A stretch of DNA of 64,000 bases from Branchiostoma floridae (GCF_000003815.2 NC_049990.1:5037069-5101068), one strand, 5' to 3'. Shown: positions 17,101 through 29,321, counted from the stretch's first letter. A program made the numbers and translations. The notes: generated from the sequence alone by a model not told the origin.

Positions 17101-18541
17101 TCTCAATTTACATGTTTCACCACCGGATTGTGGCCCCAAATGCTGATTTACTTATATTTTATTTTCAAAATTTTTGTAGTCATTATAATACAAGAACCTT
17201 TGGATGGATTACGATGATATTTGGTATGTGGGTAGGTATTGGAAAGGTCGAGCAGCAGAACGTGCGTTTCTTGTATCTTTTGACCCGGACATGCCGTGGT
17301 CTTGATTTTTGGTGGCTTGCTATATAAGGAAGAATTGGTGTATGTCTCTAGTTGTTCTTTCCCTACCTTGAACGCTACTGTGATGACACCGCCCCTGGCA
17401 GGGATGGTCCACATACAGTCCAGGTTCGCATCGTACTCGTTTGGGTAGTTCGGGGAGTACACGTCACCGGCGTGTCCGACAAGGTTACCCCCACAATATT
17501 GTTGTTCTCCTGAACAAAATAACAAAATTCTGTCTGTTGATGCTAACGATTCTACTAAAGCTCGAAAAGTTCGCGGTGGTTTTATTCTCTAGGTTTTTAC
17601 AGTGACCTTTCACACTTCGAATTCATGCTTCCAAAGCACTTTTAGTACTCCGGCATAGAACTTTAAACTGCGAACAAATATTGCGAAACTCTATAATTGC
17701 AAAATTCCAGCGTACATAAGCGAATTTATAAAATAGTATTGGCGCAGTTACAAAAAAGAGATAATTTGAGATATTATGGCAATGGCTTAAAAATGTATAT
17801 AGGAATTCGTCTCATATATTTCGGTATAGTTCTAGGACGTTCAATATGGCACGTGGTGGCGAGATGACCTCCAATGCAGCTGGCATGTTTCCCACATTTC
17901 ACTTTTATACCTACAAGCTTGCACAAATTTTTAACCGTTGCCTAAACATATATTCCAGCCTTAAATTGATGAAAGTTACAACTTAATGATATACACATTA
18001 CAAACGTAATAATTTATAACTTAATTGCACAACAGTTGTCCAAGGTACAGATTATGGCATCTGCTGGTACATAACTTAGCAATAGTTCCATAGATCTAAT
18101 CTTAATTAAAGTTATACAAAGTGTAGCATAGGATGACACAATTATTGAAGGAATTTCTAAAGTCTAAACATTTAAAGTTACCGGGTGCGTTTTCGAAATG
18201 AGCAGTGTATCAAACTGCCACATTGAGAGACAAAAATGTATTTGAGGCCGTCTAGCTTAAACACCTGTATACGTACTTACTTTATCTGAAGTGTGCAAAC
18301 CCCTGGTACAGTAGAAGTGCAATCCGTGCAATTAACAGACCTGTGCGATAATCCGTTGTGCAAAGTAACTGGCTGTTACTGTATCACTAATGCTGTAGCA
18401 GTAGATCTCTTTAACATTATACGCCAGTTTTCTTATACGTTTGGGAATAATCTATTTCACATATGTTCTATACAGTAAAACAGATAACTCACCACTAGCG
18501 ACGGCCGCAAGGCACACGACACCCAGAAAAGCGGACCACAT
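14113..18541 (-). CDS. Secreted two-CUB-domain protein with acidic Ser-Gly tail (paralogue B)
   Basis: Seven exons on the minus strand: 18541-18493, 17509-17367, 16957-16867, 16456-16267, 15773-15613, 15057-14887 and 14153-14113. Intron phases are 1,0,1,2,1,1, identical to paralogue A, giving 281 residues. The signal peptide starts MWSAFLGVVCLAAVAS. CUB1 begins after the EQQYCGGNL motif and contains LDCMWTIPARGG and CNFDYVEILVGDRS. CUB2 contains [28 protein letters not shown] and TYCGTD. The linker has Thr/Pro/Glu/Lys (PEPEKTTMKPG) and the protein ends EGSGEGSGDDFIF, a paired Ser-Gly acidic motif as in A and C. Most of exon 4 is almost identical in nucleotide sequence to exon 4 of A, more so than other exons. 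Function is unknown beyond an extracellular CUB-type binding protein. The donor of exon 6 (gtttgt) is slightly non-standard. Confidence 0.87.
14668..14835. mobile_element. MITE, CTCCAA-ended, in intron 6 of CUB gene B
   Basis: Ends taatctccaaacaggtccta and tagggtctgcttgaagatta are inverted, and the interior shares gggagtcagacgg and ccggcttcactcctct with the element at 4716-4860. Confidence 0.65.
15952..16095. repeat. Imperfect TG/CT microsatellite in intron 4 of CUB gene B
   Basis: Low-complexity tgtgtg and ctctct stretches. Open frames here are not genes. Confidence 0.7.
18290..18400. repeat. Fragment of the 'gtgcaattaac' repeat family
   Basis: Carries gtgcaatccgtgcaattaac, gtgcgataatccgttgtgca and taactggctgttactgta, matching blocks at 23045-23250 and 23975-24143. 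It is in intron 1 of CUB gene B. Confidence 0.6.
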
Positions 18542-18592
18542 GTTGTCAGGACGTCGGTCTTCACTGCGTTGGATTCTTCATTAGATTGTGAT

Positions 18593-18620
18593 ACTTATAT
18601 ATAAGACCAGTGTTTGGTTA
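18593..18620 (-). promoter_or_regulatory. TATA box and upstream TGTTTGG element of CUB gene B
   Basis: Minus-strand cttatatataag lies about 55 bp upstream of the ATG, with taaccaaaca (plus tgtttggtta, 18611-18620) just upstream, as in gene A. Confidence 0.6.
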
Positions 18621-19332
18621 CTAGGGTGATTATCTTTTTGTAAGGTATTTGTTGACGCCATGCGTTGCAAATAGATCTGGCGGAAGTGTTGGTGTGTGTC
18701 TAACTCACTGCTGTAACCGACTGGGTCAGCAAAAATCGAAAAAAATAGAATTAAACATCTGTAAATGTCCCTGGTCTTTCCATGCAGGGCAGACAAGTAC
18801 GCCCTAACGATTTTGACAAATTGAATGCTCAGCTTGTGGCAGACTGTGCAGGAGTGCAGAGGGTCCGGTCGCACATTGCCGAGTCCATCTGTCAGTGAAC
18901 TGATCGTCCGTCAGGACAAGAAGAATATTTCTAGGATAAGAGTATGTGAACATCCACCAGAGATAGAAAGGGAATTATAAAAAAAAACCATAATCTTCAA
19001 AAGCTTTGCAAATATTCTAAAATGCAATGAATTCAGCGGAAAGAGAAATAAGTTGTCAGTTTTACCAAACTTTTACCTTACAGAAGACCCTTCAAGGCTA
19101 TTCTTTCAACTTAATTCATACAGTACATTAGCCACGTTTAAACCATATATTAGTGAATGTAGAAACTTATAGTAGACTTTGCACTTGTTTGTTCTGTGCT
19201 ATACACTTATTTGTTCCCCAGCTATTAGCATTACCACAAACCGTCGAACATGCATGTAATTTACTTAATTTACTTGGTCACCTTCGGCTAAGAAAACATT
19301 TTCATACGGGCGTTCTTCACCTTCATCACCTT

Positions 19333-19572
19333 AATGGACCGATCTGGTCGAACGCCATATCGAACAAATAGAACCCTATATTCTATTTCGAACACTAGAA
19401 ATGGTTATTTTTTACGCATTCTCCTATAGCAGAGTACCGTCAGTCATTTATTCCTGACAGATGGAGTCCCTCTGACGACTCTGTTTCGCCTTTGCGTAGG
19501 AGAATGTTTTTGACGGAGGTGTTCGAAATAGAACCATGATCGAACAGAACGGGGTTTGGGGATCGGTCCATT
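19333..19572. mobile_element. MITE with ATGGACCGATC ends, copy 1
   Basis: Starts atggaccgatctggtcgaac and ends gggatcggtccat, inverted. Internal ttctatttcgaacac and gtgttcgaaatagaacc are also inverted. Relatives are at 25783-26515 and 26585-26737. Confidence 0.65.
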
Positions 19573-20271
19573 CGCCGAGAAGCTTTTAAAAATATGCTTT
19601 CAGTTGTGCCATGGCCAGGGAGTAGTTGTGGGTGATCACGGATGTTCTGTATGTAGGACAACAACATACGAGAAGCTTATGATGGATCTTCATGGTATGT
19701 AGGCGGTGATTGTAAAAAAGAAGGTCAAGTTCAAAAATGAGTCACCTAGCATTTCCCGTCGGTACTGCAATCTTGCGATCATTATCAAATTTGAGATAGC
19801 AGAAAGGAGTAAAAAGAAACCATGGACAACACCTAGGATCACGTAGGATCATTTGCACGAACAGATATAGAAAGTAAAGTAAAATATAGAAATTTTTCAT
19901 AGTATACTTATGTTGTTGCACTGTATTAGTTAACATTGATGTGTATACATGTACAAATAGTTACCCCATTTCTTCATCATCCTCACTGCGTTCTGCTGCA
20001 ATACTAAGGTTACATACCAGGCGGCGAAAATTGACCTTGACCTTCGTCTTTTCAGTCCAAAATTATCCACATTACAATCCATGCAGAGGTTCTGAATTAT
20101 GTTGACCACAAATATCCGAAAATACAAACACACACACAGACAGACACCCATAGACACACACACAGACAAGCTTAGAATAATATCTACATTTTTCACTTTA
20201 CGATCTCACCCGCGGACATCTACACAATCGTACTTACTAGTATGTTGCTTCGTAAACCAAGAAAGTAATAC

Positions 20272-20632
20272 GGTAGGGGTGGGTATTAATTGGTACAAAA
20301 AATTCAGGTCCAGGTCCGGTTCAGGTCCAGATGATCAAGTCCCGGTTTGGACCTGAGCCTGGACCCTATTCAGTATGTGAAAACTTGTGAATGGACAATA
20401 CTCAGGAAAATGGTTCTGTGGAGTATTTGAGTCCCGTTGGCAGTTTAAAATCATAGAGCAACTGCCACTATAAGATTGACTGTAAAACTTGGCAGAAATT
20501 ACAATAAACTGTACTCTACTTCGCTCTTGTTATTTTCTTCAACCTGTAATCCTCAAACGTGTGCATTTCTGCCCATATAACCTCTTTATTGTCTAATAGG
20601 TCAAACACTGGTACCGGTACCCACCCCTAGCA
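20272..20632. mobile_element. Non-autonomous element with TAGGGGTGGGTA termini
   Basis: Left taggggtgggtattaattgg and right ccggtacccacccctag are inverted ends. The inside contains a short caggtcc palindromic cluster. No transposase frame; the ends resemble those of hAT-type non-autonomous elements, which is an inference. Confidence 0.55.
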
Positions 20633-20894
20633 CACGATATACAGTACATAATTATGAACACAGAGAAAGTTACTGACTTGGAGACAGTTTAGGTTACGCA
20701 CGTGGATTTATTGAATACGTAATATTTTCATGACAAACGTCTCTTTACACACCGAACGGTAGGGTGAGGACTTTGAAACCATGTACAGCTAAACGTCGTT
20801 AAATGTGTTTTATTATAAATGTATGTTTGGATAAATGAATGAATGTATGAACTTACGAAAGAATATATGAAAGAAATAATGAATGCATGAATTT

Positions 20895-20900
20895 TTTATT
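20895..20900 (-). terminator. Poly(A) signal of CUB gene C
   Basis: TTTATT on plus is AATAAA on minus, about 140 bp past the stop of gene C. Confidence 0.45.
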
Positions 20901-21040
20901 GTGCCATGTAAAAGAATTGTCCAGCCCCCATGACTGAATGCATATGACATTGTAAGTTGATATCGTTATTTTGATTTCTTGTCAGGTTACACGTTCCCGA
21001 TGTTGCTGTTGTTGCTGTAAGTCACCAGACGTTGGAAGAT

Positions 21041-24000
21041 TTAAAACAAGAAGCTGTCGTCCCCACTGCCATCTCCACTGCCGGCTGCAAGAGACAGAAA
21101 GTCGATAGGACGATAGGACGATAAACAGGTGCAATGGCAAAGTGGGTAGAGTATGAGTAGGTGTCTTGTATTTAGTAGGTTAAGTGTTCAAAATATTCTT
21201 GAGATGGCCTCGTACACACCATTTTTCAATAAGCTCGCTCACACTTATGAGTACGCATGCGCGTCGACAGGAATTAAAAGGGTATTTATCATAAGTCAAA
21301 GCCCTTGAGACAAAATAAATACATCTGGACATTGTTATGCAAATAATGAAGACAAGAATTTCAATTTTGACATGTCAAGGGTCAATCCCCTTTGACGTAT
21401 TACTTATAATTACTGTCGCTGTGCCTAAGTACTCGGAATTTCAAAGTTTAAAAAATTGAATTATTCAATCTTTATAAAACAACTTTGCACACATGAGTCT
21501 GAATTGAGTTGCTGTTACAGCGCTTCACTTGTTGTTTGCTGATCGTCTTAAATCTATCATAGAAAAAAATCTAAAATCAATGATAGGAACAATAAAAAAA
21601 TTAACCTCAATACATTTGCGTCGTTAGACTAATCTCTGTACTTATCATAACTCAGTGTGAACGATCTTATTGTGGTGGTCTCAGGATACCCAGTGGAATC
21701 GGGAGTTGACGATGTATATATCCTTTATAACATCCTTCCTTGTATATACCGACGTATATTACCTGGCTTTTCGGTTGGCTTGGTTGGCTTGATTGGGGCT
21801 TGAGTGGAGGGAACGTCCTTGCGGTACTCGAAACTGAAGCCGCGTTCGCCGACGCTGGAGTCGGACTTGAAGGTGATCCTGACGCCGTTGGTGGTGGTGA
21901 GGGCTGCTGGGATGTCCGTGCCGCAGAATTTCCCTGTGGAACATCACAACAAAATCATAAATGAACAAGAGCACAAGATCACATTTCCTAGCCATCCCAT
22001 CACACCACTTCATACATCACACTGATCCGTCAAATCCAAAATGGTGCCACCCTTCCCGTCATACATCGATCGCAAAACAAAATGGCGGCGCCCAATCATG
22101 AGAACAAAAACAGAACAGGTTCTGCTATCGCAAACCTGTAATAAAATAGACAGGGAAACGTCACTCATGATAAGGTCACACTGACTTGATTTGATGAATA
22201 ACATCCCCTGGAGAACCCAAGACTAATGGGCGAGGGCGAAAAAAATCAGCAAAAAAATGCTGATAAAAATCAGGGTTAAACATTCAGATCATTCTCTTCC
22301 AGGATTGGTTTGTCGTATGTTAATAATCTCTAGTAAGACCGTAAGCGACAATCGTCGCCATTTCAATAATATTACTGTGAATGTATGTTCATGGGGACTT
22401 AATTTCGCGGTAGTGGGAAAAAGAACTTTTCGCGGTGGTTCGCTGTAGCACCACTGTAGGCTCTTACTGCCATGGAAAAATGTTCGCATTGGTTTAAGTT
22501 CGCGGTGAAGTGTCCACCGCGAAAACCGCGAACATTAAACCACCGCGAATGTTTCTGCATTTTCAATATGTTTTAATGTTTTCTTGTTTAAAGAGGAGAT
22601 CAAGAGCGCTTTGGCCCCACACTATGACCACGTGCCCCTTGCCCTAGAGAGCAGGTCCTCTAGCAAGTATAAAATTCCAATTGACAAGGGACGTTATTGG
22701 GTCACATGTGGCCACATTTTCATAGAACATGCAAAAATCAAAATCTAAGACTTGTACCCAGGCTCGTCGTGCCGTCGAAGATCTGAACGTTGTCATAAGA
22801 ACAGCCGCCGAAGAAGCTTCCGTCCTCGAGCTGGAAGTCCGTGAACATGACAGTGACGGGGTACTGGCTGCGGGCGATGGTCCACGTGCAGAACTTGTTG
22901 TTGGGGTAGTTTTCTGGGTAGCTGAGAAAGCGTGCAACTCAATGTCAGAAGTATAAAGCATACATTGTATTTTGTTTCCCTCGAGAATGTTCCTGCAATT
23001 AGCCTTCGGGCATGATTTTGCAAATAAACTTGCTTATAAAGCATACAGATTTCGTTATCTAATTGGATATGCTATACAGTTACAACCAGTTAATTGCACA
23101 ACGGAATATCGCACACTTCTGTTAATTTCACGGATCCCAAAATCCCAAACTGGTACGGTCCAGCTGGATAACTTCGCTTTGTTGCACAATTCGGGTAATT
23201 GCACGAAATAAACTGGCAAATGGTGGTGCAATTAAACGGCTTCTACTGTACAACATCTCTGCATCCCGGCCCATCCAACTTCGTTGAAGCTGACTGTCGT
23301 TGGTCGCTACAGACTACTGAGCACCTTTAACCCTTGGCTAACGTCACACGTTGAGAAGGTTAAATATGTTGATATGCTTAACTTGAAAGTTCACCTGTGT
23401 TGGTAGAAGTCATTCTTGAAAAAGTTAAACTGTAATTTCCAACACCAAAATTGGACTACTTCCTGCAACCTATAATCCACTGCTTATTGAGTCACGTGTT
23501 CTATTTGCATAACGTGACGTCACGACAGCAGTGGATTGTTCATTCCTTGACAAAAACTAATGCTGTGCAGTCGAAATTTTGGTGTTGGAAATTACAGTTC
23601 AACTATTTCAATAATGTTGATATGCTATTTTTCATGTAGCACCTTTCATTGGTCATAGTCTTCTTTCGAATGTTACCATTGACTTTTCAACACCTCTTCC
23701 ATTCTAGAGTTTTCGTTTCCATGGAAGCTTCAATGTATCAAGTTTTGTCTGCATTCTTGAGATGTAAGTCGGACTGAAATGGGCAAAGAATTCTACTCAT
23801 AAATATCATAGAATTCGAACTCAACAAGTTACAGTTTAGGGTTAGCTTTCAGACTAGAGTAGACATACTGTATACCGTTCTACACTGTTTGTTTGTTTGT
23901 CCCCTTTTATGTCCCCTCCCAACTACAAGTAGCTCTCGGGCAGGAATTTGCAATAAACTATCATTATACAGAAGAAGTCGTTTAATTGCACCCCCATTTG

Positions 24001-27000
24001 CCACTTTATTTTGTGCAATTACCTAAATGGTGCAACAAAGCGAAGTTATCCAGCTGGACCGTACCAGTTTGGGATTTTGGAATCCGTGCAATTAACGTGT
24101 GTGCGATAATCCGTTGTGCAATTAACTGGCTGTAACTGTACTTACTTGGGTGAAGTAACTGTGCCAAAGTTATCGTCGAGATGAGCTCCACAAGGTGTGT
24201 TTCCTCCGTGATCGACCTTGAACTGGAACTTGAAGCCCTTGGCGTTGGTGGTGGCGTCGGAGACGAAGCGGATTTGGATGTCATTATTAGCCGTGATGGT
24301 GCCAGGGCCACTGGTGCCGCAGTAAGTTCCTAGCGGGAAAGGAAGAAAAACTTAATTTTTTTAGCCCTAGTCCTATTCACGACAAGTTTCGATTTGCAAA
24401 TGCCTGTATGTGGGTCTCATATCTCTCTGTTTTTTTTTGGGGGGGGGTGTATTTCTCATCTAAATGTGGAATTCCATAACAAAGCACACCTGTTGGGAGA
24501 GTAAGGCTTAGCTCACAATTGGAAAAAGGGGCCCTGCCGGGCAGTTCGCGGGCTGTTTTTGGCACTTTCGGGCGTGATCCCTGCGTTGCACTGTGGGACA
24601 CCTCGCGGCTGCCGGGGTATTTTGAGGCCCGGCCGGGACCCTGGTTCAATTTAAGTCTGAGTTAAAATGAACCAGGGACCCGCTCGTACAACCACCTCGC
24701 GACCTAATCGTGACAACACCGAGAGGGACCCCTCCGGTTGCCGGCAGTCTGTCGGAATAAATTCGTTACGTCAAAGACCAGGTTTACAGAATAAAAGTGT
24801 GTAATTCGTAACACCGGGCCAAATATGTGACGTCACAGATCACGTGAAAGGACAAAAGCCGTGAATTTACACGTATCGCAGTGCCGTTCTTACGCGTATT
24901 ACAGTGGAGTTAAGTGCATAATTGTAAATACTGTGCATCTAAAGCAGTGGAAGATGAAACATTTCATAATTATTTCCAAGTGTTCATTTAACCACACAAT
25001 AGGCTGCATTACTGAGAAGCAGGACGAACGGATAGCCTGCTTCATAGAAAGCTACTCTGCTTTTTACGATATTACAACCCCAGACTACCGAAACAAGCTG
25101 AAAAAAGATGTTTGGCTGAAGAAGGACGTTTCCTCTGCAATTGGCCGACGGAATGCCAAACTTGCAGTCATTCGGACCCAATAGCCATTTTTTTCCGTTT
25201 TACAAATATAAAAATATAGGCATCAACAGTTTGGCAAGTCATCCGCCGACATTGGAAATTCCAATAACATGTTCATTTAGTTTAGAAATGTAACAGTGCC
25301 GCACGTCAGTGCGAGTGCGATGAAAAGTTGGCGAAAACAACCGTGCCGCAGTGAACGGACCCCGACGTACCGCACCAGTACTCCAAGTTCAGTGATGTAC
25401 TACCTAAAGTGAATGCAGGCAATGCTTGTTTGTATATCCCTTAAATATGATGAGTGTCCACCAGTAGCCTGCCTGGTTCCCTGCCGTTGTTCGCAGGGCA
25501 TGCGGCAGGGACCCTACAACTGCCCTACCGGGCTGTGAGAGACAAACGTTACCCTGTCGGAGCCCGCAGGGGTGACCACAGGACACCGTCAGAACATCTG
25601 ACGGGTGTCTGCCGTAGACGAACCTAGGAAGGTGGAAATTTTTTAAAGAAAAATGACGGGGTGCCCGCCGGAACACTCCGGGACCCCCATGAGGGAGCGT
25701 GAAGGCAACGTTTGATTGTGACCACGACAGCCGGTAAACAGAGCCCGGCCGGGGCTACATCCCTGACGGGTACCGGGCCAATGGACCCTTCCAGCCGAAC
25801 GCGATATCGAACAAATAGAACCCCCTATTCTATTTCGAATACTCGGTCAAAAACAGCCCTAGTGGGACAGGAATGGGCAAAGAAAAATGCTATGCCTTTT
25901 TTGTTGATGACTATACCGACCGAGTTTTGTTGTTTTGGGAAGAGTAGGCGCTACATAGCATTACTTTGTTCCTGGGCAGGGTGCACATGTAAAGCAATGT
26001 ACGTAGAAGAGACGGGACTCCCTCTCCGTGAGTGACCGAGCTGCTTTCTTCTTAATTTTTTTTTTCTCCAAAGCATGTATGTACATGCCATACATGCAAC
26101 AAACGCGGTAGAAACCCTGTCACAGATATACGTACCCAGCTTTACACCTGCATCGACCGCATGTCAGAAACCAGGCACTCCTGCCCACCAACAAGGTAAT
26201 ATTATGGAGCACCTCCCGCTTACGCTTTGACTGAAATTATATCACCCTTACCGCAACTATATGCTCCCCCTCCTCAAATGACTGTACTTAGTGGGTGTAG
26301 CATTACACAAAGAATGCATAGCATTTTTCTGCCGCCTGTTCTGAGAGGATTTTAAGGCCCCAAAAGCTAAACTGAAGTCAGCCGGTATCCTCAGCTTAGA
26401 TATCGGCGGCGGCCATGTTTTTGCAACTCGCGCCGTTTTTGACCGAGGTTTTGAAATAGAACCCGAGATCGAACAGGGGGCGAGGCTTATGGTGTTCGGC
26501 TGGAAGGGTCTATTGTGACCCTAGCCTAAGTCTGCAGCAGCCAGCAGCATAGATAGACTAAGTCAAATACTGATATGACTTCTTAATGGACCGATCCCCT
26601 GTTCGAGTATGGTTCTATTTCGAACACCTCCGTCAAAAATAGCCATTTCTGTCCTACTGCAGCACGGAGGTGTTCGGTATAGAATAGGGGGGTTCTATTT
26701 GTTCGATATGCCGTTCGACAGGATCGGTCCATTAGATCCGGGTCAGCTGACGTGCTCCAACGTTTTGCATGCCCTTCTTCGTTACACACTCACTCTCACT
26801 CCGTCGATCTGGCTCTTTAATCCTTCAGTGAACGTTACGACGACCATCTGTCGCTTTCATCAGTATGAAATAAAACGAATACTATCGGTGCTATATGAAT
26901 TAAGACAGAAACGTTTACTGAAGAATCAAATATGCCTGGGTAACGAAGAATCCTTTTTTCAAAGGAAATAGCCTCCGAAACATGAAAAAGAGAACTCACC

Positions 27001-29272
27001 TTGGGTTCTGTCTCCAATAACTACCTCCACATAGTCATAATCGCAGCTACCGCCGAACAACCCAAGGAAGCCGCTAGTTCCTTCCTGTAGTTCAAAGTCC
27101 TGGAAAAAGAAGTGGTAAATTTCAAGCTCACGCCATGACCAATCGGCCAGTCCTTCCCAAATCCTTAGTATGTATTCGATACTTCTGCTATCCTTGGTGC
27201 GTATAAGGGCCAATTAGGCTGTTCCACTGATATCAATTGTAAAATACGTATCTTTGTTGGTTGTATATCGAATAAACAGTTTTGCTTTCTTTGCACATTT
27301 GCAAGGACACTTCTTTTTTAGGCAATAAAATTTCCCACAAAGCTTCACCGAAGAACGGTATTTATGCCAACTATAAAAGTGAAATTGGCTATACTGGAAA
27401 GGCTTGCAGCCCTTTTACAAATCAAGAATTTAGCTCGGCCGAGTTGTCAGCGAGCTCTAAATTACGAGGAGGTATGACCCTGATGCCGACGAAGAAACTC
27501 TGCCATTTGTTCGTAGGCATCAGGTTCATGCCTCCTCGTTATTTAGAGCTCGCTGACAACTCTGCCGAGCTAAATTCTTGATTTGTAAACGGGGCTTTAG
27601 GACGGGACTTTAAGCCATGGTCCATTGTAAAGAACTACAGAAACTTAAGACGGATGAACCAAAAGATACTGTACATTGTTATACAGTACATAAAGGTAAC
27701 GCATGTCTTCTCTTTAGCTATTCTTCCACTGTTGCACTGTGTTTTTGAACTGCATTGTAAGAATCAATGTTATTCTGAGAAACACTTGTCTGTCAATTTA
27801 TCTCTGCCATGTTGATTGGCCGGTGCAATGGCCTAGTGGGTAGAGTGTTCGCCTTGCATTCGGTAGGTCGTGAGTTCGATCCCCGGCCGAGTCATACCAA
27901 AGACTCTAAAAATGGTACATGCTGCTTTCTCTGCTTAGCACTCAGCACGAATGAGGAAGAGTATGGAAGTTAAACACACATCACTACCAGCGGACCAGCC
28001 CCCTGCTGTAGTGGCTTGCACATGTGTGGCCCAAGGGCTTCGAAGTGGGGATGGGCGCCACCCTACGCGTCTGTAGATGCATGGGCAAACTTTAACTTTT
28101 TCTTTTTTTATGTTGATTGCATTTGATTAAAGACAGAAAAAGAATGAAAGTTAAAGAAACAATAGCTCTTCGGTGAAATTAAATAGTTTGAGATCGATCT
28201 TTGTGTACGACAAGCGTACCGCTCGCCCCCAATTTGATGACGTATATTGTCCCCATGGTAACGCCTTATATTACCTTCGTCAAATGCATCTATTTTTTTT
28301 CTCGAGGTTTCAGTGTCATTATACGAATAGCATGGAGGTTTCCGGGAGACCGATTATCACCGAACAAATACCGCCATTTTTATGACGTATGTTGTTTCCA
28401 TGAAGGTTACCTTGAAGGTGACCGTGATGCTCCCCCCACGGCTTGGGATGGTCCATACGCAGTCCTCGTTGGGTCCATACGCATCCGGGTAGTTGGGGGA
28501 AGTCACCGTGCCGTTGTGTTGATGTAGAATGTTGCCACATCTCTGGGCTGGAAGAAATTCACCCTGATATCATCTTCTAACATTTCATTGATAAAGCTTC
28601 TAAATTTGAGGCTATATATCATCATTATCACGGGCAAGTTGCCTGGACCAGGTCCACTCTCTAAGAAGGTTCACTCAGTTCATATATAATTCTGTTTTAT
28701 AGATCCTCTGCGCATTCTAAAAGTGTTGTCGCCAAAAAATTATTTTTTTACGGATAAATATTTATGCGTACGCAGATGCCACCAATATAATCAATTCTTT
28801 GTGACCTTAGGTAAGATTACACAACCGCATTAACAGAAACGGGCCACATTCTCTCTGAACCTTGAAAACTTACACATTTTGGATCTTCCGACGACTTTGC
28901 TATTCTGGTCGCTTCCAAGCCAAAGATACAGTAACTTTCCCGACTTGTCCACATTAATAGCAGGCTGACGCATATAACTTGTAGGCAACTTCGCTGACCA
29001 ACGAAGCAGCAACTGGTTATGTTACACTGCACGACCTGTCACCTCTAACTACAAGCTATAAAGCTATCTGGTGAGGATATGCCCCTCCAGTATTTGATTG
29101 CAACGTGTTCCTCTCTACTATACCTTACTTTAGAGCTTAGATCCTCCCGCAACTCGGTGAGTAAACTTTTTGAGCAGCTACTATACTTAAAGAAAAATGC
29201 AAATGATAACGCATGAAGATACTTACCATTGGCGATGGCCGCCAGGCAAAAGACACCGACAATAAAGATCAT
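21041..29272 (-). CDS. Secreted two-CUB-domain protein with acidic Ser-Gly tail (paralogue C)
   Basis: Seven exons on the minus strand: 29272-29227, 28547-28411, 27099-27000, 24329-24146, 22921-22758, 21933-21763 and 21084-21041. Phases 1,0,1,2,1,1 again match A and B, giving 281 residues. The signal peptide is [19 protein letters not shown]1 has [33 protein letters not shown] and TYCGTS. CUB2 has [29 protein letters not shown] and FCGTDIP. The linker is rich in Thr/Lys/Pro ([12 protein letters not shown]). The end [14 protein letters not shown] keeps the double Ser-Gly acidic motif. It is the most diverged of the three and has the largest introns, swollen by MITEs, an inverted repeat pair and an antisense MADF-like fragment. 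TATA and a Fox-like site lie upstream. Extracellular role inferred; partner unknown. Confidence 0.85.
22374..22570. mobile_element. MITE of the 'TTCGCGGTGGTTT' family, copy 3
   Basis: Starts actgtgaatgtatg and ends gtttctgcattttcaatat, with internal cttttcgcggtggtt and ccaccgcgaa words. In intron 5 of CUB gene C. Confidence 0.7.
23045..24143. repeat. Inverted repeat pair in intron 4 of CUB gene C
   Basis: The block at about 23045-23250 and the block at 23975-24143 are reverse complements with few mismatches (for example cgaagttatccagctggacc versus ggtccagctggataacttcg). About 720 bp lie between them, including another MITE (23424-23603). The right arm runs up to within about five bases of the splice donor of exon 4. 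Confidence 0.7.
23424..23603. mobile_element. MITE with 29-bp terminal inverted repeats
   Basis: Left gttaaactgtaatttccaac then accaaaatt; the right end is its reverse complement with one change. A short cactgctta/cagcagtgg inner symmetry is also present. No coding content. Confidence 0.75.
24861..25184 (+). pseudogene. MADF-like domain fragment (probable transposon remnant)
   Basis: An open frame on the strand opposite to CUB gene C, inside its third intron. Residues about 52-93 read [16 protein letters not shown], then [12 protein letters not shown] and SSAIG. This fits the MADF pattern: an acidic start, a short aliphatic helix, (L/F)YD, then PDY-N-x-x-x-K and W. MADF domains are Myb/SANT-related DNA-binding modules, and proteins of this kind accompany PIF/Harbinger transposases in many animals. 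The frame stops soon after the domain core, and no transposase, splice-supported exon or terminal inverted repeats were found. I call it a fragment; an isolated real exon is possible. Confidence 0.4.
25783..26515. mobile_element. MITE/foldback with ATGGACC ends, copy 2 (long)
   Basis: Left atggacccttccagccgaac and right ggctggaagggtctattg are inverted. The subterminal tcgaacaaatagaacc and ctcggtcaaaaac blocks are mirrored by gtttttgaccgag. Inner aaaaatgctatgc and gcatagcattttt are also inverted. No transposase recognised. Confidence 0.55.
26585..26737. mobile_element. MITE with ATGGACCGATC ends, copy 3 (compact)
   Basis: Atggaccgatcccctgttcg at left and a near-inverse ending aggatcggtccat at right, flanked by TA on both sides. 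It can fold over most of its length. In intron 3 of CUB gene C. Confidence 0.75.
27409..27598. mobile_element. Near-perfect long hairpin MITE
   Basis: Arms of about 80 bp: tacaaatcaagaatttagct, cggc, gagttgtcagcgagctctaa, then acgaggagg, mirrored on the right with only a few mismatches. The loop is about 25 bp. In intron 2 of CUB gene C. Confidence 0.8.
27822..28110 (+). mobile_element. tRNA-derived SINE, full-length copy
   Basis: Head with an A-box-like tggcctagtgggtagag and a B box ggtcgtgagttcgatcc, as in RNA polymerase III promoters of tRNA-derived SINEs. The body has cagcggaccagccccctgct and tgtggcccaagggcttcg; it ends in a T-rich low-complexity tail. Body fragments recur at 33842-34062 and 38640-38860. 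Confidence 0.75.
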
Positions 29273-29321
29273 CTTGACAGCTCCGGGAGTCGTAACTGGG
29301 ACGAATTGGATGCCGATTGGG

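Larger units (their letters stand above)
18625..20880. other. Intergenic spacer between CUB genes B and C
   Basis: No supported gene. It contains two palindromic elements (19333-19572 and 20272-20632) and otherwise featureless AT-rich DNA. Confidence 0.5.

Noticed and set aside
27822-27900. Functional tRNA gene
   Set aside because: A and B boxes are present but no cloverleaf can be closed; a SINE body follows and related copies exist.
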